Source: Methylibium sp. NZG (GTDB lineage Bacteria; Pseudomonadota; Gammaproteobacteria; Burkholderiales; Burkholderiaceae_C). From it: 64,000 nt of DNA. The notes under the pieces are model-generated. The model did no database searches. It saw only the letters and a list, made by a program, of their open reading frames with translations, and was not told the DNA's origin. The DNA is taken from assembly GCA_001263235.1 (NCBI GenBank), contig LGRD01000013.1:62001-126000 (forward strand), read 5' to 3'. The first letter of the stretch is position 1. Every line of letters starts with the position of its first letter. Position numbers and translations under genes: made by a program. Positions 14,959 through 23,575 of the stretch are shown in pieces.

Positions 14959-16197
14959 TCAGCGCCGCTCACCAGGACCCGGCACCAACCCATACGGCTC
15001 GACCAGCGGCCACACGTGGATCGGGATCATGTTCTTCATGCGCTTCGGTGCCTCGCGCCGCAAGTGCACCACCGTCTCGACCGCCTTCATCTCGACCCGC
15101 GCGCGTGCGAACTCCAGCCCGCGCGGGCCGACGCGCGGCATCAGCCAGCCGACGATCGGGCGGAGCCAGTTCGGCATGCGCCGCAGCGGCAAGCCACCGG
15201 CCGCGCGCTGCACGTTGGCCAGAAAACCCTTGACCGGTCCCTGCCGCTTGCCCGCACTGCCCGGTACCGACGTGCGCACCTCGTCGCCCAACAGGCGCAA
15301 CAGTTCTTCGCCGCGCTCGTTGCGCACCAGCAGCCACTGCTCGCCCTCGCCGCCCATGTAGCCCACCGTGATGTCGGCCAGCACGTTGGTGTAGTCCACG
15401 CAGGTGCGGCAGGTGAGCGGGAAGAAGTCGGGCGGCAGTTTGGAGATCGGCAACTGCAGGAACGGGATCTCCTTGCGGCGGCCGTCGGCGAAGCGGAGTT
15501 CGACGTGGTAGTCGGCGCGGAATTCGAGGTAGGTGATCGCGTCGGCCTCGGTGCCGACGTCTTGCGCGACGAGTTCGAGGAACTCGTGGAAGCGCTCGGT
15601 CGTGGTGTTGTCAGAGCACGGCGTGCCGATGACGTAGAGCCGCTCGAAGCCGAGCTCTTTCTCGAGCGCGCGCAAGGCATAAACCTGGCACGGGATGGCG
15701 ATGACGGCCAGGCGCTTATAGCCCTGCGCCAGCGCCGGCTCCAGGAGCGCCAGCAGCGGCGCGTAGCCCATGCGCATGCCGCGGCAGGCGGCCAGGTCGC
15801 TGGGCCGCGTCACCAGCACCGGCACCGGGCGCCAGCGGTCGTTCGGGTCTTGCGCCATCGTCAGCACGGCGTCGACGCGGCCGGTTTCGAGCAGCCGCTC
15901 GGCGATGCGCGTGGTGATGCCGCTCCATTGCGCGCCCTCGCGTGGCACGGCGAGCGACGCGCGCAGCATTTGCCTGATCGGGCCGAAGAATCGTTCGTCG
16001 CCTCGCGCCGCGTCGCGCGGGCGGCCGTGCACCTGCTCCTCCAGCCGCGGGTAGTCGGGCGCGATGAATTGGCAGGCGCGTCCGCAGCGTTTGGGGTCGG
16101 CCGTGCGCGAGATGCCGCAGTCGGTGCACAGGCCGCGCGCCGCAGCGGCGGGTGGGCTTTCTCCGATCGGGCGCAGCCCTTCGGCAACGCTGATCAC
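14959..16197 (-). CDS. bciB: BciB-type 8-vinyl reductase (F420H2 dehydrogenase/FrhB beta-subunit family)
   Basis: The protein has an N-terminal Cys cluster (LCTDCGISRTADPKRCGRACQF), an FrhB/FdhB-like middle region (AIPCQVYALRALEKELG, VIGTPCSDNTTTERF) and a later Cys pair (LTCRTCVDYTN). This is the pattern of BciB, the ferredoxin-dependent 3,8-divinyl (proto)chlorophyllide 8-vinyl reductase. Its position beside crtB in a photosynthesis cluster supports that role. The GTG at 16197 (412 aa) starts just after a palindromic repeat. An ATG at 16317 would overlap crtB and translate the repeat, so I consider it less likely. Confidence 0.85.
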   Translation of the reverse strand: MISVAEGLRPIGESPPAAAARGLCTDCGISRTADPKRCGRACQFIAPDYPRLEEQVHGRPRDAARGDERFFGPIRQMLRASLAVPREGAQWSGITTRIAERLLETGRVDAVLTMAQDPNDRWRPVPVLVTRPSDLAACRGMRMGYAPLLALLEPALAQGYKRLAVIAIPCQVYALRALEKELGFERLYVIGTPCSDNTTTERFHEFLELVAQDVGTEADAITYLEFRADYHVELRFADGRRKEIPFLQLPISKLPPDFFPLTCRTCVDYTNVLADITVGYMGGEGEQWLLVRNERGEELLRLLGDEVRTSVPGSAGKRQGPVKGFLANVQRAAGGLPLRRMPNWLRPIVGWLMPRVGPRGLEFARARVEMKAVETVVHLRREAPKRMKNMIPIHVWPLVEPYGLVPGPGERR

Positions 16198-16236
16198 GGG
16201 CTTGTCGAAGCCCTTCGACGGGCTCAGGGCGAACGG
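16198..16236. repeat. Partial copy of the REP-like palindrome between crtB and bciB
   Basis: The sequence gggcttgtcgaagcccttcg ... gggctcagggcgaacgg matches the centre and right arm of the 14902 repeat, but the left arm is replaced by unique sequence. It sits in the 70-nt gap between the crtB stop (16268) and the chosen bciB GTG (16197). The longer alternative bciB frame would read it as protein. Confidence 0.75.
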
Positions 16237-16267
16237 TGGCCTGGGTGAGATCGGCTGCAAACCCGCA

Positions 16268-17422
16268 TCAACCGCTGAAGACCGACGGCCGGGGCTGGCC
16301 GGAGCCAGGGAAGGCATGGGCGACGCGGTGGCGTTGCTGTTGGCGCTCGAACAGGTTGAGCACCCGCGCCACTCCGCCTGGGGGTGAGTTCTCGGCGGCG
16401 TGAGGCGCCGCCGCCGCATCGACGAGGTACGCAATGGCCGGCAGCGGCAGCAACTCGCCATCGTCGAGCTTGGCGTGGCGCGGCAACTTCACCGCCGCCA
16501 GCGACGCGCGCGCCAGCAGCGCGAGCTTGCGCCGCGCGGGCACCACGGCGCGGTGCGTCACCGAGTCGCACCCCCGGCGCTCGACCTCGCGGCCGATCTC
16601 GGCGTAGACCAACCGCGCCGCCTGAATGGCAGCGCGGCAGTCGCGCGGCAGTTCGGCCAGGCCGAGTTCGGCGCGGTGGTAAAGCTCGTCGGCGTGGCGC
16701 AGCAAGCGGGCCACGACCGAGCCCAGTGCCGGGCTGAAACTCGGTTCGCACAACCACGCGTCGGGGTCGAGGCCGGCGTCGCGCATCCATTCGCGCGGCA
16801 GGTACAAGCGGCCCAGCCGCGCGTCTTCACCCACGTCGCGCGCGATGTTGGTGAGCTGCATCGCCACGCCCAACTCGCATGCGCGCGCGAGCGCCTGCGG
16901 GCTGCGCGCGCCCATGATCAGCGCCATCATCGCGCCCACGGTGCCGGCCACGCGCGCGGCATAGCCGTGCAGGTCGGCCAGCGTTTGGTAGCGGCGCTCG
17001 TCCATGTCCCACTGGAAGCCGTCGAGCAGCGCGAGCAGCAAGGCGCGCGGGATGTGAAAGCGCTTGACGACGACCGCCAATGCGCGGTCTGCATCCACTG
17101 GCATCGGCCGGCCGGCGTAGAGCCGATCGAGCCGTTGGTGCAAGTGCGCCATCGCACCGGCCGGTCCGCCGTGGTCGGCGCTGTGGACGTCGATCGTGTC
17201 GTCGGCCAGGCGGCAGAAGGCGTACAGCGCGGTGGCCGGCCCACGCACGCGGTCGGGCAGCACCTTGGACGCGGCGAAGAAGGTCTTGGAGCCGCCGCGC
17301 ATCAGCTGCTCGCAAGCGGACAGATCGAAGTCCGCTTCGACTTCGTCGGTCGCATCCACAGACGACGCGACAGACGACGCGACAACGAAAGCAGCGTCAG
17401 CTTGCGGAGATGGTTGAGGCAT
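16268..17422 (-). CDS. crtB: Phytoene synthase CrtB
   Basis: CrtB condenses two geranylgeranyl diphosphates to phytoene. The 384-aa protein carries both Asp-rich motifs: AFCRLADDTIDVHSA for the first, and QLTNIARDVGEDARLGRLYLP for the second. The ATG at 17422 overlaps the crtI 3' end by 26 nt, so the two genes are coupled, with crtI first. A 12-bp imperfect tandem repeat (cagacgacgcga) near 17359-17385 encodes SSVASSVDATD in the variable N-terminus. Confidence 0.96.
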   Translation of the reverse strand: MPQPSPQADAAFVVASSVASSVDATDEVEADFDLSACEQLMRGGSKTFFAASKVLPDRVRGPATALYAFCRLADDTIDVHSADHGGPAGAMAHLHQRLDRLYAGRPMPVDADRALAVVVKRFHIPRALLLALLDGFQWDMDERRYQTLADLHGYAARVAGTVGAMMALIMGARSPQALARACELGVAMQLTNIARDVGEDARLGRLYLPREWMRDAGLDPDAWLCEPSFSPALGSVVARLLRHADELYHRAELGLAELPRDCRAAIQAARLVYAEIGREVERRGCDSVTHRAVVPARRKLALLARASLAAVKLPRHAKLDDGELLPLPAIAYLVDAAAAPHAAENSPPGGVARVLNLFERQQQRHRVAHAFPGSGQPRPSVFSG

Positions 17423-18998
17423 CGGGCACCACTGAAAGAAGGGCTTTCGCCGAAGAGAGCACGCCGGGCACGCCGGCACCGGGGTGCGTGCTTGCACCCA
17501 CCATGAACAGGCCGTCGATGTCTTCGCTGCGGTTGTGCGGCCGGAACCACGCGCTTTGCAGCAGCACCGGCTCCAGCCCGAAGGCCGCGCCCTTGAACGA
17601 CAGCAGCCGGTCGTGGAAGTCTTGCGGCGTGGTGACGCGCGAGGTGGCGATGTGCGCCTGAAAGCCCGGCATCACCTCGCGGTCGAGCAACTCGGCGATG
17701 CGTTGCCGGTACGGCTCGGCCTGCACAGCCCAGTCGGTGCCGCTGTCCAGGTGCGGCACCGGCGCCAGCACGTAGAACGCGTCGCAGCCGGGCGGCGCCA
17801 TCGACGGGTCGCTGGCGGTGGGCCGATGCAGGTACAGGCTGAAGTCGTCGGCCAGCGTGTGGCGCTTGAAGATGTCGTCGAGCAACTCGCGGTAGCGGGG
17901 CCCCAGCACCATCATGTGGTGCGGCACGTCGGGGTACTGCTTGGTGGTGCCGAAGTACCAGACGAACAGGCTCATCGAGTAGCGGCCCTGCTCGACCTTG
18001 CGGTCGGTCCAGTGGCGGCGGAACTCGGGTTTGACGAGGTGCCGGTACGTCCACGCCGTGTCGGCGTTCGAGACGACGATGTCGGCCGCCAGCCGCTCGC
18101 CGCTGGCCAGCACCACGCCGGTGGCGCGCGGCTTGCCGCCGCGGCGTTTGGCGGGCGCGCAAGTGATTTCGCGCACCTCGGCATTGCAGCGCAGCCGCGC
18201 GCCGCTGCCTTCGAGCAAGCTCACCAGCCCGCGCACCAGCGTGCCGGTGCCGCCCATCGCCCAGTGCACGCCGAAGCGGCGCTCCAGCGACGTGATCAGG
18301 CTGTAGACGCAGGTCACCGCAAACGGGTTGCCGCCGATCAGCAGCGGGTGAAAGCTCATCACGATGCGCAGCTTGGGGTCGGTCAAGTGGCTCGCGGCCA
18401 TCGTGTACAGGCTGCGCCAGGCGCGCATCTTCATCATCGACGGCACGGCGGCGAGCAGGTCGCCGACGGTGTCGAAGGCCACGTCACCCAGCTCCTCGAA
18501 GCCGAGCCGGTAGCAGCGGTCGGACTCTTTCACGAACGCGTCGAAGCCGGCCTGGTCGGCCGGGCTGAAGCGCGCCACCTCGGCGCGCATCGCTGCCGCG
18601 TCGCCGCTGTAGTCGAAGTGCGTGCCGTCGGCAAAGCGGATGCGGTAGTACGGGTCCATCGGCCGCAGGTCCACGTCGTCGCTCATCTTGCGGCCGCACA
18701 GCGCCCACAGTTCTTCGAGCATGAACGGCGCGGTGATGATGGTCGGGCCGGCGTCGAAGGTGTAGCCGTCCTGCCGGTGCACGTAGGCCCGGCCGCCGGG
18801 GGCGTCGAGCTTTTCGAGCACCGTCACTTGGTAGCCGGCGGCCTGCAAGCGAACGGCCGCGGCCAAGCCGCCGAAGCCGCTGCCGACGACGATGGCGGTC
18901 GGCCCGGCCCGCTTCGACGAGGAGGAATCGGCCGCAGAGTCGCCCGCAGAAATGGCCGCCGCAAGCAGGTCTTGTTCGAGCGGTGATCCGGGTTTCAT
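17397..18998 (-). CDS. crtI: Phytoene desaturase CrtI
   Basis: CrtI desaturates phytoene to neurosporene or lycopene. The FAD-binding motif AIVVGSGFGGLAAAVRL is at about residues 35-51, followed by PGGRAYV, and the C-terminal signature is GLFMVGASTHPGAGVPGVL. The length is 533 aa from the ATG at 18998. Two upstream in-frame ATGs lie inside the promoter/PpsR region and are rejected. No Shine-Dalgarno precedes the ATG and the predicted transcription start is next to it, suggesting a leaderless message. It is first gene of crtI-crtB-bciB, divergent from bchG. Confidence 0.97.
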   Translation of the reverse strand: MKPGSPLEQDLLAAAISAGDSAADSSSSKRAGPTAIVVGSGFGGLAAAVRLQAAGYQVTVLEKLDAPGGRAYVHRQDGYTFDAGPTIITAPFMLEELWALCGRKMSDDVDLRPMDPYYRIRFADGTHFDYSGDAAAMRAEVARFSPADQAGFDAFVKESDRCYRLGFEELGDVAFDTVGDLLAAVPSMMKMRAWRSLYTMAASHLTDPKLRIVMSFHPLLIGGNPFAVTCVYSLITSLERRFGVHWAMGGTGTLVRGLVSLLEGSGARLRCNAEVREITCAPAKRRGGKPRATGVVLASGERLAADIVVSNADTAWTYRHLVKPEFRRHWTDRKVEQGRYSMSLFVWYFGTTKQYPDVPHHMMVLGPRYRELLDDIFKRHTLADDFSLYLHRPTASDPSMAPPGCDAFYVLAPVPHLDSGTDWAVQAEPYRQRIAELLDREVMPGFQAHIATSRVTTPQDFHDRLLSFKGAAFGLEPVLLQSAWFRPHNRSEDIDGLFMVGASTHPGAGVPGVLSSAKALLSVVPDASTISAS

Positions 18999-19001
18999 CG
19001 G

Positions 19002-19019
19002 TGTAAGTTTAAATTGACA
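19002..19019. promoter_or_regulatory. Exact PpsR/CrtJ binding site between crtI and bchG
   Basis: TGTAAGTTTAAATTGACA is a perfect TGT-N12-ACA. It covers the crtI -10 region (19006-19011) and the bchG -35 hexamer (19014-19019), so a bound PpsR would block both divergent promoters. The ppsR gene lies about 7.4 kb away in the same cluster. Confidence 0.8.
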
Positions 19020-19033
19020 CATTCCCATGTCAA
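19006..19033 (-). promoter_or_regulatory. crtI promoter
   Basis: On the minus strand: -35 TTGACA (19033-19028), 16-nt spacer, -10 TAAACT (19011-19006). Seven nt separate the -10 box from the crtI ATG at 18998. The -35 box forms one arm of an inverted repeat TTGACA-N8-TGTCAA whose other arm is the -35 box of bchG. Confidence 0.6.
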
Positions 19034-19042
19034 TACCAGAAT
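19014..19042 (+). promoter_or_regulatory. bchG promoter
   Basis: Plus-strand -35 TTGACA (19014-19019), 17-nt spacer and a weaker -10 CAGAAT (19037-19042). The bchG ATG begins at 19050, 7 nt after the -10 box, so this transcript too would be leaderless or nearly so. Confidence 0.55.
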
Positions 19043-19049
19043 TGCCCGC

Positions 19050-19949
19050 ATGGATCGCCTTGCCCTGAGCCCTGCGCCCGCGCTGCCGGTGGTGGCTGAG
19101 TTGCTCAAGCCCATCACCTGGTTCCCGCCGATGTGGGCGTTCGGCTGCGGGGTGGTCGCCTCGGGCGTGAGCACCGAGGGCCGCTGGCCGCTGATCGCCA
19201 CAGGCATCGTGCTGGCCGGGCCAATGGTGTGCGCCAGCAGCCAGGCGGTGAACGACTGGTACGACCGGCACGTGGACGCGATCAACGAGCCGCACCGGCC
19301 GATTCCCTCGGGCCGCATGCCCGGCTACTGGGGCTTGTACATCGCGATCCTGTGGACAGCGCTGTCGTTGCTGGTCGCGACGGCCCTCGGCCCCTGGGGC
19401 TTCGGCGCGGCTGTGCTGGGCCTGGTGCTGGCGTGGGCCTACAGCATGCCGCCCGTGCGGCTGAAGATGAACGGCTGGTGGGGCAACGCCGCCTGCGGCC
19501 TCTGTTATGAAGGCTTGGCCTGGGTGACTGGCGCCGCCGTGATGGCCGGCGGTTCGATGCCCGACGCGCGTTCGCTGATGCTGGCCGCGCTCTACAGCGC
19601 CGGCGCGCACGGCATCATGACCCTGAACGACTTCAAGTCGGTCGAAGGCGACCGCGTGATGGGCGTCGGCTCGCTGCCGGTGCGGCTGGGCGTGCCGCGC
19701 GCCGCGCAGGTGGCGTGCGCTTTCATGATCGTGCCGCAGTTCGTCGTCATCGGCCTGCTGCTGCAGTGGGGCCAGCCAATGCACGCCGCCGCGGTGGCCG
19801 CGCTGGTGGTCGGCCAGGGGCTGATGATGCGGCGCTTCCTGCAGGCGCCGGTCGAGCGCGCACTCTGGTACAGCGGATTCGGTGTGCCGCTGTTCGTGTC
19901 CGGGATGATGGTGAGCGCGTTTGCGTTGCGGGGAGTGATCGCCTCATGA
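19050..19949 (+). CDS. bchG: Bacteriochlorophyll synthase BchG
   Basis: This UbiA-family membrane prenyltransferase esterifies bacteriochlorophyllide a with geranylgeranyl diphosphate (or phytyl diphosphate). The 299-aa protein has the diphosphate-binding motif NDWYDRHVDAINEPHRPIPSG at about 73-93, a second Asp-rich loop (TLNDFKSVEGDR) and about eight hydrophobic segments. The ATG at 19050 is chosen because the longer TTG frame starts inside the -35 box. Its stop overlaps the next ATG (ATGA). Confidence 0.97.
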   Translation: MDRLALSPAPALPVVAELLKPITWFPPMWAFGCGVVASGVSTEGRWPLIATGIVLAGPMVCASSQAVNDWYDRHVDAINEPHRPIPSGRMPGYWGLYIAILWTALSLLVATALGPWGFGAAVLGLVLAWAYSMPPVRLKMNGWWGNAACGLCYEGLAWVTGAAVMAGGSMPDARSLMLAALYSAGAHGIMTLNDFKSVEGDRVMGVGSLPVRLGVPRAAQVACAFMIVPQFVVIGLLLQWGQPMHAAAVAALVVGQGLMMRRFLQAPVERALWYSGFGVPLFVSGMMVSAFALRGVIAS

Positions 19950-21340
19950 CACTCCCGAACCTCGGCTGGGGTGGCATCGTCCGGCTCGGGTTGGTGCAGG
20001 CCTGCCTGGGCGCGATCGTCGTGCTCACCACCTCGACGCTGAACCGCGTGATGGTCGTCGAGCTCGCGCTGCCCGCGCTGCTGCCGGGCCTGCTGGTCGC
20101 GCTGCACTATCTTGTGCAGGTCACGCGGCCGCGCATGGGCTTCGGCTCCGACGTCGGCGGGCGCCGCACGCCGTGGATCACCGGTGGCATGGCGGTGCTG
20201 GGCACGGGCGGCGTGCTGGCCGCGCTCGCCACCGCATGGATGGCGACGAACCGCAGCGCGGGCATCACACTCGCGGTGTTTGCGTTCATGTTGATCGGCC
20301 TGGGCGTCAGCGCAGCAGGCACCTCGCTGCTGGTGCTGTTGGCCAAGCGGGTCGAGGCCAAGCGGCGCGCGCCGGCCGCGACCATCGTGTGGATGATGAT
20401 GATCGCCGGCTTTGCCATCACCGCCGGCACGGCCGGCAAGCTGCTCGAACCGTACTCGCCCGAGCGGCTGGTGGCGGTCACGGCAGCAGTGTCGGCGATG
20501 GCGTTCGTGGTCACGCTGATCGCGCTGTTCGGCGTCGAAGGCCACGGCCGCGCGGCGGCAGATGCAGGCGCCACCGCCGAGCGCAAGCCCGGTTTCATCG
20601 AAGCGCTGACGCAGGTCTGGGGCGAGCCCGCAGCGCGCCGCTTCACGGTCTTCATCTTCGTCTCGATGTTGGCCTACAGCGCGCAAGACCTGATCCTGGA
20701 GCCGTTCGCCGGCACGGTGTTCGGCTTCACGCCGGGCGGCTCGACGCAACTGGCCGGCGTGCAGCACGGCGGTGTGCTGGCCGGCATGATCTTGGTGGCG
20801 CTCGTCGGCCACCGCTTTGCCGGCACGCCGCTCGGCTCGCTGCGCGGCTGGACGGTGGGCGGTTGCCTGGCCTCGGCGCTGGCGCTGGCGGGTCTCGTGG
20901 TGGCTGGCGTGGTCGGCCCCGGCTGGCCGCTCAAGCTCAACGTGTTCCTGCTCGGCTTTGCCAACGGCGCGTTCTCCATCGCCGCGATCGCGTCGATGAT
21001 GCGCATGGCCACCGAGGGCCGCCACGCGCGCGAAGGCGTGCGCATGGGCCTGTGGGGCGCGTCGCAGGCGATTGCCTTCGGCTTCGGCGGCCTCGCGGGC
21101 GCGGCGGCGAGCGACTTGGCGCGCTGGCTCATCGGCTCGCCCGGCCTGGCTTACGCCAGCGTGTTCGCCTTCGAGGCCGCGCTGTTCGTCGCCGCGGCGA
21201 TATTGGCCGCGCGCCTGGCGCCGGCCGCCGCTGCGCAGTCCTCCGACACCACCGCTGCAACCGCTGCAACCGCCGCCAACGGTCGCAGCCCGTCAACTTC
21301 GTCGCCCCGCTACGGCCATCCTGCCGTGGCGGCCGACTGA
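19946..21340 (+). CDS. PucC/LhaA-family major facilitator (Bch2-type) protein
   Basis: This 464-aa polytopic protein of the BCH/PucC branch of the MFS has the family stretches RPRMGFGSDVGGRRTPWI and QDLILEPFAGTVFG. In phototrophs such proteins assist light-harvesting complex assembly or bacteriochlorophyll handling. The copy between bchG and bchP is the one commonly called orf427/bch2. The start ATG at 19946 overlaps the bchG stop. The C-terminal 40 residues are Ala/Thr/Ser-rich and unlikely to fold. Confidence 0.92.
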   Translation: MTLPNLGWGGIVRLGLVQACLGAIVVLTTSTLNRVMVVELALPALLPGLLVALHYLVQVTRPRMGFGSDVGGRRTPWITGGMAVLGTGGVLAALATAWMATNRSAGITLAVFAFMLIGLGVSAAGTSLLVLLAKRVEAKRRAPAATIVWMMMIAGFAITAGTAGKLLEPYSPERLVAVTAAVSAMAFVVTLIALFGVEGHGRAAADAGATAERKPGFIEALTQVWGEPAARRFTVFIFVSMLAYSAQDLILEPFAGTVFGFTPGGSTQLAGVQHGGVLAGMILVALVGHRFAGTPLGSLRGWTVGGCLASALALAGLVVAGVVGPGWPLKLNVFLLGFANGAFSIAAIASMMRMATEGRHAREGVRMGLWGASQAIAFGFGGLAGAAASDLARWLIGSPGLAYASVFAFEAALFVAAAILAARLAPAAAAQSSDTTAATAATAANGRSPSTSSPRYGHPAVAAD

Positions 21341-21356
21341 CCACGAGGTGATTCCC

Positions 21357-22574
21357 ATGACGACACCCGCATCTGCTCTCGAAACCTTCGACGTCGTCGT
21401 CGTCGGCGGCGGCCCGGCCGGCGCCACCGCGGCGCACGACCTGGCGCGGCAGGGCCGCAGCGTGCTGCTGCTCGACCGGGCTGGCCGCGTCAAGCCGTGC
21501 GGCGGCGCGATCCCGCCGCGGCTGATCAAAGACTTCGCGATTCCTGATGAGCTGCTCGTGGCCAAGGCCCGCTCTGCGCGCATGATTTCGCCGAAGGACA
21601 ACCGCGTCGACATCCCGATCGACAACGGCTTCGTCGGCATGGTCGACCGCGACCAGTTCGACGAGTGGCTGCGCGAGCGCGCGGCGGCCAGCGGCGCGGT
21701 GCGGCGCATCGGCACCTTCGACAAGATCACACGCGACGATGACGGCGTGAGCATCGTCCACTTCGAGCAACGCGAGTCCGCCGGCAAGGGCGACGGCGTG
21801 CCGACGCAGGTGCGCGCGCGCAGCATCGTCGGTGCCGACGGCGCCAAGTCCAAGGTCGCGAGCCAGCAAGTGAAGGGCGCCGAGCGCACCAAGTACGTGT
21901 TCGCGTACCACGAAATCGTCAAGGCGCCGGCCGTCAAACCCGCCGGCTACGACGGCTCGCGCTGCGACGTGTACTACCGCGGCCTGCTGTCGCCCGACTT
22001 CTACGGTTGGGTGTTCCCGCACGGCGACACGCTGAGCATCGGCACCGGCAGCGCCGACAAGGGCTTCTCGCTGCGCACCGCCGTGGGCAAGCTGCGCGAC
22101 ACCGCCGGCCTGGCGCACACCGAAACGCTGCGCCGCGAGGGCGCGCCGATCCCGATGAAGCCGCTGCCGCGCTGGGACAACGGCCGCGACGTGGTGCTGG
22201 CCGGCGACGCCGCCGGTGTGGTGGCGCCGGCCTCGGGCGAAGGCATCTACTACGCGATGTACGGCGGCCGCCTGGCGGCCGAAGCGGTGCAGGCGCTGCT
22301 CACCACCGGCAACGTGAAGTCGCTGGCGCTCGCGCGCAAGCGCTTCATGAAGGCGCATGGCACGGTGTTCCGCGTGCTGTCGATCATGCAGTGGTTCTGG
22401 TACTCGACCGAGAAGCGGCGCGAGAGCTTCGTCAAGATCTGCGAAGACCGCGACGTGCAGCAACTCACCTTCGAGTCCTACATGAACAAGGAGCTGGCGC
22501 GCAAGAAGCCGATGGCGCATGTGCGCATCTTCTTCAAGGACATGGCGCACCTGCTCGGCTTCGCGCGCGCATGA
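21357..22574 (+). CDS. bchP: Geranylgeranyl reductase BchP
   Basis: This FAD-dependent reductase saturates the geranylgeranyl tail of bacteriochlorophyll to phytyl. The 405-aa protein shows the N-terminal dinucleotide motif VVVVGGGPAGATAAHDLA (about 13-30), the conserved CGGAIPPRL and the second FAD motif GDAAGVVAPASGEGIYYAM. GAGGTG at 21345-21350 is the ribosome binding site. Its stop overlaps the tspO ATG, continuing the bchG-bch2-bchP-tspO unit. Confidence 0.96.
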   Translation: MTTPASALETFDVVVVGGGPAGATAAHDLARQGRSVLLLDRAGRVKPCGGAIPPRLIKDFAIPDELLVAKARSARMISPKDNRVDIPIDNGFVGMVDRDQFDEWLRERAAASGAVRRIGTFDKITRDDDGVSIVHFEQRESAGKGDGVPTQVRARSIVGADGAKSKVASQQVKGAERTKYVFAYHEIVKAPAVKPAGYDGSRCDVYYRGLLSPDFYGWVFPHGDTLSIGTGSADKGFSLRTAVGKLRDTAGLAHTETLRREGAPIPMKPLPRWDNGRDVVLAGDAAGVVAPASGEGIYYAMYGGRLAAEAVQALLTTGNVKSLALARKRFMKAHGTVFRVLSIMQWFWYSTEKRRESFVKICEDRDVQQLTFESYMNKELARKKPMAHVRIFFKDMAHLLGFARA

Positions 22575-23104
22575 CGGCCTGGGGCCTGGACCTCACCGCC
22601 ATCGCCATCGCTGCCGTCGCCACCATCTTCGTGGCGGTGGCGGGCGCCCTGCTCACCGACCTCGGGCCCTGGTACCAAAAGCTCAAGCAGCCGCGCTGGA
22701 AACCGCCCGACTGGGCCTTCGGGCCGATCTGGACTGTCGTCTTCACTTGCGCCTCCACCGCCGCGGTGATGGCGTGGGCGCGTTTGCCCGCAGCAGACCC
22801 GGCCGCGGGCACGCGACTGCTCGGGTTGTTCGCACTGAACGGCGCGCTCAACATCCTGTGGAGCGTGCTGTACTTTCGCTTCAAGCGGCCCGACTGGTCA
22901 CTGGTCGAGTTGGTGTTCCTGTGGCTGTCGATCCTGTGGCTTGCGGTCGAGATGTGGCCGTACTCGCCGCGCTCGAGCTGGTTGATGGCACCGTACATGA
23001 TCTGGGTCGCGACCGCTGGCTTTTTGAACTGGACGACGATCAAGCTGAACGGGCCGTTCGGCACCGCCACGGGCGCTTCTTCAAGCAAGTCGCCGGGCGG
23101 GTAA
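22571..23104 (+). CDS. tspO: TspO/MBR family tryptophan-rich sensory protein
   Basis: This 177-aa membrane protein has five hydrophobic segments and the family motifs WYQKLKQPRWKPPDWAFGPIWT and ALNILWSVLYFRFKRP. In Rhodobacter TspO is an outer-membrane tetrapyrrole-responsive regulator of photosynthesis gene expression. It is coupled to bchP by an ATGA overlap at 22571, which fits a pigment-related role here. Substrate and direction of any transport are not evident. Confidence 0.93.
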   Translation: MTAWGLDLTAIAIAAVATIFVAVAGALLTDLGPWYQKLKQPRWKPPDWAFGPIWTVVFTCASTAAVMAWARLPAADPAAGTRLLGLFALNGALNILWSVLYFRFKRPDWSLVELVFLWLSILWLAVEMWPYSPRSSWLMAPYMIWVATAGFLNWTTIKLNGPFGTATGASSSKSPGG

Positions 23105-23131
23105 GCCGGCGCCGAGACCAAACCGCCCGCC

Positions 23132-23398
23132 GTGGACGAACTGCTGTTGAGCCGCCGGCTCATCGAAGCCGTCATCGCCTTCACGCTGCTCGAAGGCGTG
23201 GCGCTGGTGGCCTACCACCGCGTCACCGGCAAAGGCGTGCCACCGCGCGAATTCGCGGCCAACCTGGTCTCCGGCCTGTGCCTCATGTTCGCACTGCGCG
23301 GCGTGCTGGCGGGCAGCGGCTGGGGCTGGACTGCGGCGTGGTTGCTCGGCGCCGGGCTGGCCCACGGCAGCGACGTGTGGCGCCGCTGGCGGCGGTAG
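23132..23398 (+). CDS. Small membrane protein of unknown function
   Basis: This 88-aa protein starts at a GTG and has two or three hydrophobic helices (LIEAVIAFTLLEGVALVAY, VSGLCLMFALRGVLAG, TAAWLLGAGLAHG) and a basic C-terminus (DVWRRWRR). It lies 27 nt downstream of tspO on the same strand and probably belongs to the same transcript. I do not recognise a named family. The charge pattern and coupling to tspO argue for a real gene. Confidence 0.7.
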   Translation: MDELLLSRRLIEAVIAFTLLEGVALVAYHRVTGKGVPPREFAANLVSGLCLMFALRGVLAGSGWGWTAAWLLGAGLAHGSDVWRRWRR

Positions 23399-23575
23399 CG
23401 CGACCGCTCGCGCCGCGGCCCTCACCGCCGATGGGGCAACCGATGCCCGCAAACGCGGGTCTGGCACTCGCGTGCGGCATCATCGCCGCACCATGCAAGA
23501 CGAACCCTCGGCTCGGCCTGACTTCGGCAGCGCACGCGCAACGCGACGCGGCAGGCGGCTCCCACCGCGATCACG

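Noticed and set aside
16198-16317. bciB start at the upstream ATG 16317
   Set aside because: This would translate a palindromic repeat and overlap the crtB 3' end; the conserved sequence begins after the GTG at 16197.
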